A DNA stretch of 64,000 nucleotides from Hyphomicrobium sp. (GTDB taxonomy: Bacteria > Pseudomonadota > Alphaproteobacteria > Rhizobiales > Hyphomicrobiaceae), in NCBI GenBank assembly GCA_030148425.1, contig JASBTM010000017.1, positions 1 to 64,000 on the forward strand, written 5' to 3'. Below are positions 18,567 to 30,900 of the stretch, piece by piece; the stretch's first letter is position 1, and each line of letters begins with the position of its first letter. The position numbers were made by a program, and so were the translations under genes. Below the pieces are notes generated by a model, which searched no databases, was not told where the DNA came from, and saw nothing but the letters and a program-made list of their open reading frames with translations.

Positions 18567-18692
18567 CTATACCATCGGCTCATCCGTCGGATCGAAGATC
18601 TCGAAGTAAGTACGCACTCCGGAGATGCCTGCGCTCTTCAGATCCCGCGTAAGCATCAGACCTCGCATCGTCTTGAGGGCGTTGCCGGCGCG
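18567..18692 (-). pseudogene. Short coding-like fragment, unidentified
   Basis: An open stretch of 41 codons, in the same frame as the recombinase stub directly upstream and separated from it only by its TAG. It reads LKSAGISGVRTYFEIFDPTDE near its end. It looks like the tail of a former gene but has no start and no family I recognise. Confidence 0.3.
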
Positions 18693-18917
18693 CTACCGCG
18701 TCTCGAACCCGAGAACTGCGCGCTGAAGCTGCCAGTCATGTGGCAGATCTTTGCAAAGAGAGAGAAGGCGCGCCGGTGTCAGCTCAGGTGAATATCGGCC
18801 TGACACGAGTGCTCGCTCTATGTCTGGAGCGAGATAAGTCACACGCATGTGTGCCGACAGATAATCTCGCTTGACGGCGAGCCGCTGTGCCATTGTATCG
18901 ACGGTTTTCGCCGACAT
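18693..18917 (-). pseudogene. C-terminal stub of a serine recombinase
   Basis: 74 codons reading YLAPDIERALVSGRYSPELT and ending LPHDWQLQRAVLGF. This is the tail usually found after the recombinase domain of large serine recombinases in Alphaproteobacteria. The catalytic resolvase domain and the zinc-ribbon region are missing. It lies about 1 kb from the end of the hydrolase cluster and marks its other border, opposite the integrase remnant at 4.0 kb. Confidence 0.6.
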
Positions 18918-18990
18918 GCGGTGACTGCATGAGCGCTTACCTCATGGAGCGGAATGACCAGGGTTCGCCAAGCATACGAATAATTCGCTC

Positions 18991-21900
18991 CTATCGTTTT
19001 TTCATCCTTCTCCTCTCGTCCTCGGTCAAAACGCTTGCCTCCGCATCCGTCAAAGCTCCATAGCCCGCGACGAGTACCGCACTCCGCTTGTTATATTCAG
19101 GTCCTCCCCTTCCATCGTTGAAGCTTTGCTTGTCTTTCGCCTTCTGCTTTTTATCGGCTTTAGGATTTTCGGGCCCGTCTCCGCCGCCGTAGCCAACCAC
19201 CTCTACGATAATGATCGACGGCTGCTCGGTCGGCGCTTGATTGCCGGCTGGCGCAGTTTCCTTCGTTGACGCACTCGCGGTATTCGTGGCCTGCGTGAGG
19301 CCCGAAACACTGGGCGGTTGCACGACGGGGATGCCGCTCGTGGCGCCTTGAACCTGAATATTTGCGGCGTTGATAATCTGCAGTGCGGCAAGATTGACGT
19401 TGCCCGAGACACGAATGCCGGCCTCGCCCGCGTCGATCGTGCCTAGAGGCGCGATCAGATCGATGTTACCCGGTTCGATCTCGGGAATCGGGTTCAGCGT
19501 CGCGATACCCGCGCCAGAACTTGGAGCCACCGGCGACAGCGTGACATGACCGTACGCGTCGTAGATGCGCTTGGGCGGCGTGTAGACCACGGTCGTCTTG
19601 GCGCCACGGCCGGCGTTGATATCACCCTCTGCCGACCACGCAACGATGTTTCCGCCATAAGTGGTCATGATGCGTGACAGGCCAAGCAGGATGCTGCCTT
19701 TGGAATGGAGACTGATGTTGCCCGAACCCTGCGTGATCAGACCGGCGCTTCCGCCTGGCACCTGACCTTCGACACCAATCACCTGCTGGCCACCCGGCGT
19801 CAGCACCGTGATATCGCCGCCATAGAGGGTGCGAATACCGGAATTGCCGAACATCACAAGATCGCCAGAGTAAGCGCGACTCTCAGGGAACAAGGTCGCG
19901 ATGACATCGCGGCCGCGGAGGTACGAGAGATAGCGTCTGCTTACCGGATCGTTGTATTCGCGGCCGCCCGCGGTGAGCTCAGAGAAGTACACCTGATTGA
20001 GGAAAATCCTCTGCTGCTCCGTCGGCAACGTTTCAAAACGGGCGATGGCATCGGCAGTACTCGTTGCTGTATATCTGAAGCGTGTCTTCAGCCAGTCCTT
20101 CAACTCGCTCTCATAGGTCCGGGCGACCTTGCCGGGCTGATCAGCAAGCGGCATGTTGGCGTTGGCCAGATTGACCGGGTCAAGATATTTGTAGAGTGCG
20201 GCGTACTCGGCGCCGGCTCTTCCAAGTCCCGCAGACACGCTGATCGATGCGCCGAAGCGCGCGTCGCCCGTGGCAAGCGGACCAACAGACGTGATTGCAC
20301 CCTTATCGCCCTGGTAGATGGTACCGCCCGCTGTGACTTCCAGCGTACCGGGACCGGCGATGTCGACATTGGCGTAGTAGATGTTGCCGCCCGCCTTAAT
20401 CATCGACACGTCGTCGGCGTTGGTGTTGAGGATCAGACTCGGCACGATTGCAGCATTGATGTCGTCAGAATAATAGGTGCCCGCGCGACCGAAATTGACG
20501 ATGTCGCCGCCCGCGATCAACCGCGCCGCCTTGGCAGCAACGTAGGCCACGTTGTTCCTCAGGTCGCCATAGGCGTAGGTCTCTCCCAGTACCACGTTGA
20601 TGAGATCGCCGTTCACCGCATAGACGCGAATGGGATTTTCATCACCGTTATGCAATGTCAACGTGTCGTCGGACAGCATCTCCCAGCGCGCAGGCGCGAA
20701 TTTCCTGCCATACTGGGTCCCGGCAGCGCCGTAGATCGAGTCCATCGCCAGCAGTTCGAGGCTTCCCGATGGCGACGCCGTGAGTTGGAACGAGGCTGCG
20801 GCCGGTCTGCTGTTTCTGGAATCTACCGTGCTGGCGCTATAGTAGATGCTGCCGCTGGCGGCTACAGCAGACACCCTCGGCGGGAGCAGAACGCCGACGC
20901 TCTGTCCGTTGAGATCCGCAGCTACGTAGCCGTTCGGCGCACTGCCCGGGTCCCGCGACAATTCATAGCTGTAGGCGGTGATCGGGGTCAGGTTGCCGCC
21001 GGCCGAGAACAACGACACCGAGGTCGCCGGCGTCCAATACGCGGCCGTCGTCTTGGCGCCGACCTGCCCAAGAGCAAGGTCGCCGCGGGTAGAAAGTGAG
21101 GTGGCGCCGTCGCCGGCCACGACGGTGATGGAACCCAGCGGACCGTACGACGCCCCTCCGGAAGACCCCAGCATGGACGCGGAGGCATAGTTCAAACCCC
21201 GCGGATCGTTGATCTCATTCTGGCCATAGTAGAGCGGCAGCACGCCGATGGTGCCACTCTTGATCGTCAGATCGCCCCTCAAGGCGGTGAACACGCCGTT
21301 GATGTCCGGACCGTATTGGAAGTAAAGCGACCCGCCGTTGGGATTGAGGCGACCGCCGATATTCAGCGAGACATCACCGCTGGTGGCCGCGACGACCAGG
21401 CCGGTACTTTCAGTATATATCGCGGGATCGGTTTCAAAGACCGGAACGGTAAGCGTTCCGACATCGCCACCCACCTGGATCGTGACCCGGCCACCGCCCA
21501 ATGCGCCGAAGCCGCTAAATCCCTGATAGATGTTCGTACCCTGAGTTCCGGTCAGCCAATTGCGGACATACGAGCTCGTTTTTCTGCCGGTTGCGTCCGG
21601 CATAGACCCAATTTTCCCGGTGAGATCGCCCTGGACGTGTACAGTCAAATCCGCGGGCGCATTTTCGCCTCCGCCATTGGTGGAGACGTTATAGAACGAG
21701 TCCTGTGCGAAGTTGCCGCCAGCACGCAGATCGAGGTCTCCCGTACCAACACGCAGCACGCTGTCTGCTGCTATTCCTGAAATCGTATGAGCGTCGCTGA
21801 GCGTCAGATTGCCCGAGCCAGCCAGAACGCTTCGTGCGGCCAGCGTCCGCGTCTCGGCGGCGGCAAGATCGGCGCCGGACGCCAAACGGATCGAGGCCGA

Positions 21901-24900
21901 CAGCCCACCGGCGACGATTTCTATACCTGAGGGGCTAGTGCCCTTTTCAGGCGAAGTCGCAGCCGAAACAAGCGTCGTTGCCAGCACCGGCAGTGACGAC
22001 CCCTTCTGAAAGTTCAAGGCCCAACTCTGAAGCACCGTACCTGCAGGAATGGTATCGCCACCAGAATAGGCATTCCACTGATCATCAAAAAAGGTACTAG
22101 AATTTTGGTAATATTCAGTGTTCGGAATTATCCAATCGGAGATCAGATATAGAACGAGCGCGCTGCCCGAATAATAGTATTCATCGCCGAAAGACCCGAA
22201 ATTTGGACTGTTTGTGAGATCGGAAATCACACCGCCGTAGACCGCGGGCATTCCGTCTTTACCTTTGAACCCGTCCGCAATGCTTCCATTGACCGTGAGG
22301 TTGCCGCCAGCTCTGACAACCATAGCCATCGGCTCGCCTACACCGTAATCGGCTGAGTGGATATTACGGTCGGCCTTTGGACCATAACGGTAGCCCGAGA
22401 GATCGACGTCCCCGGAGACGACGAGGTTGCCGCCCGGCGTGGCACTGTCGATCTCGACGCCCGGACGCAAGTGGAAAGCATCGCCGTACGCTTTGAGCCC
22501 AGCGAGACGCGACCGCAGGCTGGCATTGCCCAGCGCCCCATTCATGAACGCCTGGCTATCCTGGTCTATCAGGTCCATCCAGGCTTGCGTGACCATCTGC
22601 GTGTCGGTGCTTCCCGTCTGAGGGGGCGCGTTCGTGTAGGCGGCAACGCCGTTGAGCGTGATGGTCTTGGCACCATTAATGATGATGGAGCCGGCAGCGT
22701 CGATGGCGATATCGTTGCCGGTGGCGTTGGCCGGAGCCCCTGCGCCAGTGGCGCTTCCACCCGTCGAGCCCAAACGGGGCGCATTGAGCGTTAGCTTGCC
22801 ATAGGATGCGGCTCCGGGGGTGGAAAGATCGAACACTGCATTCGGATTGAGACGCAGCGTGCCGCTCTTCGTCGTGAGGTCGATGGCGGCTGCGTTGTTC
22901 GCAGCAATGGCGATACCTTTGCTGTCAGCATCCAGCCCTTTGCCATGGGCATCGAGTGTGCCGTTCACGGTTAGGTCGTCGCGCGCCGCCAAGATGATGG
23001 AGCTTACGTTTGTTCCACTCGCATCCACCGTGCCGTTCACGGTCAGACTGCCGCCGTCGATTGAGATAGAGACCTCGTGAGCTTTGACCGTTTGGCCCGC
23101 GGCAATAGTAAGGCTGCCTTGCTTCAGATCGAAGCCGCGGCTTTCGGTGAAGCCGACCGCATCGAGCGTGGCATTTAGCGCCGCGAAATCGGCGGAGAGA
23201 TTTGCCGGATCGCCGATGCGTTGCGCCCGCAGATCGAAGCTTCCCCCTTTATGGCTACTGGCGCCAACCGCCTTAATCGTGCCGGTGAGGTTGACTTTGC
23301 CCGAGGCCACATCGGTGGCAGTCAAAGTCAGCGAACCGGCGTCATCGCCGGACGCGGAAATGTCGATAGCAGAGCCCGCAGCCTGATTGATATTGCCGTG
23401 CGTGCTTTCGAGAACGACATCCCCGCCCCAGGTGTATTTGGTGACGTCAAACATCGGAACGATCTGACCGGAAAGATTGAGCTGGCTGTTTGCGCCAAGT
23501 GCAATATCTCCCGCCGCCGTGACGCTGAACCGGCCACTAGGGAGCCAGACAAGCGTGTCGATTCCGACTGCGCCGCCTGACGTGATGCCGATCTCCGCGC
23601 CCAGGGCCGAGGGCTTAGTACTGGAAACGGAGGCACCCGCAGGCAAGCCGATATTCACGTCTCCGCCACTGTAGATCTTGAGGATAGCTGCTGGATCGCC
23701 GGTGAGGAGCGGCGTCAGCAGGTTGAGCGTGCCGCCGGCGCCGGCATAGCTCGCCGCCGTATATGTGGATGTTGGGCTTGGACCGCTCTGGTAAACCGCC
23801 AGCGTACCTTTGTTGTTGGCGGTGATTTTCTCACTGGCGTTGAAGGTGACGGAGGAAAAGCCCAGCATCAATCGGTCGAGGGTAGCCGTCTTCTCCGGAG
23901 TGCTTCCGGCCGGATATCCGAGCACGACAGTCTTGGCATCCACGACAAAGGAGCCTGCTCCGGTGCCGGCGCCGCCCGCGATAACTGGCCCCGGCGCAAC
24001 GCTGCTCCAAGTCACATCCCCTGTACCGTTTGATTGATCGGTTTGGATTCCAGTGCCGTTCCACACGAGGGTATCGACTTTTATGGCTGCTATATCGTTC
24101 GAACCACCGGCGCCGTATATAGCCGGTGCGGCGAGCACAAGCTGCCTGCCGCCCGTGCCGGCAGCCGTAAAGTCGAGCGTTGAGGTGCCGTAGAAGTTGA
24201 TGGAATTTTGGGCCGCGAGCGACAGGCTTTTGATCCCCTTGGCACCCGGTGCAGCGCTGCCAGTCAGCAGCATGTCGAGCAGGGACTGGTCGAGGTTCAG
24301 CCCCGTAGGCAGAACTCCAGCTTGGAGCGCCGCGGCAATGGCGTCCGCGCTACCGATATTGATCGACGATAGAGCCAGGCTCAATTCGCCTGCGGCGATC
24401 TTGGGTGTGCCGACGAATCTGGCACCGGTCTTCGTGATGAAGCCCAGCGTACTGTCGGTTAGCAGGCTCACTCCGTCGCCGATCGTTACATCTCCAGACG
24501 TGGAGCTGTTCGAAGCGTCAAGCACCCAATGTCCGTTAGAGAGGATGAGAAGTGCCGAATTGGTCGAAAACAAATCGCTCCTGCCTCGGCTCGCGAACAT
24601 GTATCCCGTGCTGGAATCCGGGCCGTGCACGCCGCGCCCCAGCGTGTCGATCACGGCGCCAGTCTGAAGCGCGATGGTCGTGCCGTTCAGGACCACCTGG
24701 GCCGCACGCAGCGTCGCCCCGCTCTCCAAAACGAGCGCTTGCCCCCCGTTGTCGTTATAAATGCCAAGAGAGGGGGTGCCATCGATGAAATTGAGATTGC
24801 CGCCAAGATAGATATTTGGCGCACCAATCGCTTCGATCGTGGAAGCCTTCACGGTCGCCACCCCGCTGGTACGCAGCGTGGTGCTTCCGTCGGATGTGAT

Positions 24901-27900
24901 TTGCAGGGTGTTATCGGCAGCATTCTGCCGTCCCACGGAAGTTACGGTCAAGCTGCCGTCGTAGCCGTTCCTCTGGCTGCGATCTGTTTCAAAGTTAGCG
25001 CTGCCGTTGAAGATCAGGGCGTGTTGCTCGCTGGTTCCCGCCTGCAGCGCGCCGAGATTGATTGTCAGGGACTTGCCGTCCATAGGCACTAGCGTGCGCA
25101 GGCTACCGAAGGTCGCGGCTTGGGCTAGACGGAAATCACTGTAGCTTTCTTCGTTGTATTTCGAATAGCTCCTCACCGCCGAGCCGGGCGTGATGACGAG
25201 CTGCGTCGACAGGCTGTCACGTATGGCGGTGTTCGCAATCCCCTGATAGCCGGTGGTGAGATAAGAGCCGTTGGACGGTTGGACGGCGGTCGGCATCGCG
25301 AGGACACCGGTCGTGCCCACCTCGACGCGGAACGCGCCTGGAAGCATTGCATAGTTGGCGGGAAGCAGCGTGTATGTTCCTGCGGGCAGTCCGGCCACAC
25401 CGGACGGAATGGTGATCTGTCGACCGACGGACGGCTTCGAGCCGGTCCACGCGGCGTAATAGCTGCCGGCCACCGGAGCCGTACTCACGCCCGGCACGAC
25501 GGCATAAACCTCGTTGCCGCCGCTGCTGTACCCGTAGAAAGGGTTGGCGTTGGCAAACGGCGTGGTCAAAACATCGACGGAGCCGCCCCGACCAGAGACG
25601 AAGGCCGCGCCGGCCAACGTGCCGCCGCCCGACAGGTCGACCTTGGCACCCTTGTCGGCCACAACATTGGTGCCGTTCAGGGTGACACCCTGCGTATAGA
25701 TGGCGCCCCCGATTGAATATTGACTAGTGAGGAGATTGGCGGCGATCGCCGCTGCGCCATCCACCGTGTAGATGACGCCGTCAATGGTGCCGCCAAAGGG
25801 CATGGTCAACCCCTTGGCGCTGACCGAGGTCAAAGAACCGGGCAGTAAATAAACGGAGGTGTCCGGATCAGCACCGGTGGAGGGATTGAGGCCAACGGTA
25901 ATGGACCCCAGAGGCGCGCGCACCACACCGCCTTGTTTTACAATGGGCGCTTGCAACGAAAGGTTGCCAAACACGGAATAAGGCAAGGCTGGCGTCACCC
26001 CGTCCACCGATGCGATAGTAAGCGTGGCCCCCGGAGCCATCACCATGTTGGTGCCGCTCTTGTAGTAACCGGCCGCCACGGTGGCTTGCGCGCCTGATAC
26101 CGGATAGAGCTGCTCTGCAGTCAGTTCCAGATTGCCGGTCGGTGCTGTGAAGGCCGTCAGTTTTGGGGCGGAAGCGCCCGGCGCGGTGCCAGACAGGAAA
26201 CGCAAATCAGTTTGGCTGGTGAGGCGGGTATCGGCGAAATTGCTGGTCATCGCGTTGCGGACATCAATGAGATCCGCGTCTACTGCGAAACGATCGCCCG
26301 TGACCGAAGTGACGGACGATGGCACAGCCGATGGCATAGCCGTGCCGTCCGGCAGGAAGCGGCGACCGATGCCGTCAAGAAAGATGTAGGGCGCTCTCAA
26401 CGAGACCGCTGCCGTAGCGTCAGTATCGTAGAGCGCTCCGGCTTTGAGGGTGATGCTGCGCCCGGCCGCTAGGGACACGTTCCCGTCGAACACGACGGCA
26501 TCTCCTGCTCCGAGATTCAGAGAATAAAACCCGCCAGCCGCGATGGCGTCGGCGCTGACGCCGCCCTGGCCGGGTACCAGCACGGCTGTCGTGCTGTCGG
26601 AGCCAGCCGGCAGCGCACCCGGCACCGCGGACTGTCCGATGGTCAGCACGCGTCCAACCTGATAGGCCTCTGGCAACGTCGGTAAATAATTGCCCGTGAT
26701 ATCCGTACTGTAATTCGGCGTTTCCAGTATGACGCTCAGGACGCCGCCGGAAGCGCTGGCGCCGCCCGCGTGCGCGCGCAGCGAACCTTCTGCGAGGATA
26801 CCCGCGAAGGAATTGAGCGTGATACTGCCGCCGTCGCTGGCCACCGATATGGGCTGAGTGCCGGGCTTTGCGCCGGTCTCGAGATCAATGACCGCGCGGG
26901 TGCCGGACGCGTCGAGCACGGCACCCGGTCGTATCACGATGAAGGCATCCGCAGCGCTGGCAATGCCGAGGGACGCATACTCTGGCACGGCCCGCCCGAA
27001 CTTGATTTGTCCGCCGTCTGGCACGACGCCGTAGGTTCGTCCCCGGGCGTCGGTAGCGGTATAAGCGACGGCCGACACGTCGAGCACGCCGGTATCGCCT
27101 ACCCATAACGTGCGCCCCTGCGCGCCATAGCTGCTTGCAACCGTTCGTACCGCTGTTTTCAGGGGTGACGAACTTTCCAGATCGTCCAGATAGGTCTGCG
27201 CCAGCGAGATCGTCCCGCCATGCGCAGTCAAGTTGCCTTCGACATCGATCGCACCACCGCTCGACAAGGTGATGGAGCGGCCAGGATCGACAGTAACCGA
27301 GGCGCCTGGGGCAATCGTCACAAAGCCGGAGTTGAGCGTCGAAGAGCCCGACGCGGATGACGACAGAGTGATATCCGCCCCGGCACGCTGCGTCAGCGTC
27401 GCCGTCGTCGGGTTCTCGATGTAAGCCGGTGGCGTCCATAGTTCGAGGGCCGTGGCCGGGTCGACTCCCGTTGGTGCGGCAAAGCTCGCTCCGGAGAATT
27501 GATACACCGGCATGGTCGCCGTGACGGAGGCCGCGGATGCTACGGTGAGCCCACTGGCGCCGTTGACCCTGTAACTCGAGAAGCCGCTCTTGAAGAGATC
27601 AGTAGACAGGCTGGACGACAGGACCGGATTGACCGTGGTGTCCTGATTGAGCACGGTGCCTTTGGGGATAGCAGTACCTACCGCATAGGTGACGTCCACA
27701 GGTGCTGGTGCGCCAGCGCTGAAATTGACGACGATCGTGCTGTTAAAAAGAGCAACACCGTTCGGAAAAACACTAGTCGGCACGACGGTTTGCTCATCCT
27801 TTTTTATGGTCGAAGTCATAAACTGGACAACATAGACGCCAGCCGGAAGCGTGCCGCCCGGGGGAACATAGGTTTTTGACCCAAGCGTGCTGCGCACTGT

Positions 27901-30900
27901 GGAGTAGTACATGCCGAACGGAATATCGGTCCAAGCGGCCTGGGTCTGGGCTAAGTTGCGCCAGCCGGTTTCATCAAAAGCTTGGAACCCGAAAAGGAAG
28001 TTCTGGTAGATCAAGGCATTCGAAATCGGCATTCCCGGGTATGACTGGGCAAGTTTGAGTGTCGCCGCGAGCGGGAGGACAGTTCCCGCGGGCATGGTGA
28101 AGCTCTGCGACAGCGTCAGGTCGTACGGCGCCACGGTTCCAGCGGCGAGCCGGTCACCCTGGCCGTATCCGATCCCGCCGATAACGATGGCGCCCCCGGT
28201 CTCGAGCGTCAGCGCTCCACCCTTAGTGATGCCGTTGGAGACCACCTTCCCGTCGAACGTCAAATCGCCCTGGTTGCCGGTGGCAATGCCGAGGGTCTCA
28301 TTGTAGCTCGCGGAGAGCGCGATGTTGCCGCCTTGTCCGCCTTTGGTCTTGCCGGTGGCGAGAATAGCTCCACCCGAAGACGCGTTGATCACCGACCCCG
28401 CTTTGAAAACGACGTCTCCGGTAGAACGGATGACGACATTGCCGCCATTGACATAGGCGAGCCGCGCAAGTTCCGCGCCGGGATCGGTGAGCAGATTGGT
28501 CCACAAGCCACGCGTGTCGATTGCAACAGCGTTGATAGTAATAGATGGCCGCCCGCTAGAGGTCGGGAGCGCCGTCGGAAGAGAGGAACCATCGGACAAA
28601 ATCCGCGGCAATACGTTGGAGAGCGTTACGCTGCCGGCTCGGGCGGTGATGGGAGCATTGACGGATATGACGGGCGCAATGAGTTCGGCCTGGCCGCCAT
28701 TACCGAGCGTCAGATCGGCGGTGACATTGATGGCACTGCTGCTGGCGATGGAGAGCCCGCCTAGCCCAGCCGCGTTGAGAGCGTCCGCGTTGAACCACGC
28801 AGTGCCTGCACGACTGCCCGGCAGTGCATCCGAAGCTGAAAGTCCCGCAGCAATACTGGCGATATTACCGACCTGCACGTCCGCGGCCGACGCGCCAGTC
28901 CGGCCAATTGCGGTATACTGTCCAAGTGCGAGCGTGCCCGCCAGCGCGGCTGTGTTCTGCGTCGCCTTGTAGCCGTCGGTGATGCCTGTCGGCCTTGAGT
29001 TGATCTGCCGCTCACCTTGGATGACACTCGCGAGAATGTCACCTTCGAACACCGACGTCGGCGTCGAGAGAATAAGACGACCCGCGTCGCGGCCGACGGT
29101 GTAGCCGTCTTCCCAGCGATAGCTGTCGCGATTGAGCCCGAACGGGTTCATCCAGACTTCGATCTGGCCCCAGTGTTCGTGATTGCGGATGAAGCCTTCG
29201 CCGACGCCGTAGTATTTCATGTCGGCGGGCGCGTTGTCGCCGATGTTGTAAAGCCGGCCATCGGCGCCAAGGAAGTTCGTCGTCCGAATATAGCCGCCCT
29301 GATACGCGACCGAGCCGCCCGAGAGGTTGAAGATCGACCCCTTCTGCCCCACGATCTCGGGCGCCGACAGCGTGACCGTGCCGCCGACGGCTGTCCATTC
29401 GCCGATGCTGTGCGCGGTGTTGCCGAGATAGCCGCCGACCTCGAGCAGGCCGCCGGGTGTGTAATAACGATCCGAGGCATAGCCGCCCGTACCCGCCGGA
29501 ACGAGCGTCAAGTTGCGGACATCGATCCACACGTTTTCGTTGGCGAGATAGCCGCTGTCGCGGTTCTGCGGGCTGTCGCGCAGTTCGTTGCCTTGCACGT
29601 TGATGGAGATGTTGTTCGACCCCATTGCGAGAGCCACGTTCCGCACGCCGGAGACATCGAGCGTGGCGCCGGTCTCGGTGAAGATGCGCTTGCCCGCCTG
29701 CACGGCGATCTGACCGCCTTGCGCGGCGGTATAGGAGCCACCTTCAAACACGGCGTTGCCGCCGGTCACGATCTCGACGCGCGATTGATCGAGACGATCC
29801 GCGAGCGTCGAGAGATTGTTGAACTGGCCGAGCGTCGCTTGTGCGCGAAGAAGGTTCTGCGCCGTCGACGCCGCGATCAACGCGTCGCGTTGGGAATCGA
29901 GTGCGGTGTCCTTGGAGTCGAGTTCGGGCAGGATGGCGGTGATGGCGTCGCCCGTCAGCGTGACGCTGCCGCTCACGTCGCTCATCGCATTCAACAGATG
30001 AATCGTGCCGCGCTGGTTGACCGACGTCGTTGCAACGAGAATGCCGCCTTGCGTCACGTCATGGCCGGCCAGCGTGATGTCGCCCTGCTGCGCGAAGATG
30101 AGCCCGGCGTTGGTGACTTTACCCGCGGCGCTGCCGACGGCGATGACCGGCGAGATCTCGGTGCCGCGCGTGGTCGAGAACTGATTGGACGTCGTGCTGT
30201 AGCCCGACCGCAGGATGAAGCTGTCGCCCGCAGAGAGAAGCGCTTGGCCCTTCGGCGTGCTGATGGTGCCGCTATTGGTCACTTCCGTGCCCATCAGCAT
30301 GACGTAGCCGCCGCCGCTGGTGACCGATTTTGGTACGGCCGTCGTGATCTCGGCGCCGGCTTCGACGCTGATCTTGCCGCCGGCATTGGTGAAGCTCGGC
30401 AGATAGCTGCTGCCGCTTTGCGTCGAATAGATGCCGGTGCTCATGAAGGCGGCCGGATCGATCGACGCCGACGATGCAATCAACGAACCGACATTCACCT
30501 GGCTCGAACCGTTGAAGATGATGCCATTGGGATTGATTAACAGCACCGTGCCTTCGGCCTTGATCTGACCGAGGATCTGGCTCGGCGCACCCGTGGCGTT
30601 GATGCGGTTCAACGCCACCCAATTGTTGCCGCTCGCCGCGTTGCCCTTCGACTGATCGAAGTGCACCGTCGTCTCGCGGCCGACGTTGAACTGCTGCCAC
30701 GTTAGCAACGCTTTCTGCGCCTGCTGCTCGATGGTGACGGTGACTTGTCCGTTCGTCACCTGCTGCGTCGGCTTCGCCGCGTTGACCCACAAGCTCGGGT
30801 CGGTGCCGACGCGCGGATCGACGACGAGACCGCCCGGCGACAAGCCGTTCGTGACGTTGGTCGGCGCCTGGATCGCCAAGCTCCGCGCCGCCGACTGCGC

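Noticed and set aside
29017..30540. Long plus-strand open frame of 507 codons opposite exoprotein B
   Set aside because: It is the mirror of the repetitive, GC-biased exoprotein coding strand; the product is an Arg/Asp/Ala-rich low-complexity string and similar mirror frames occur at 31-897 and 19705-21099.
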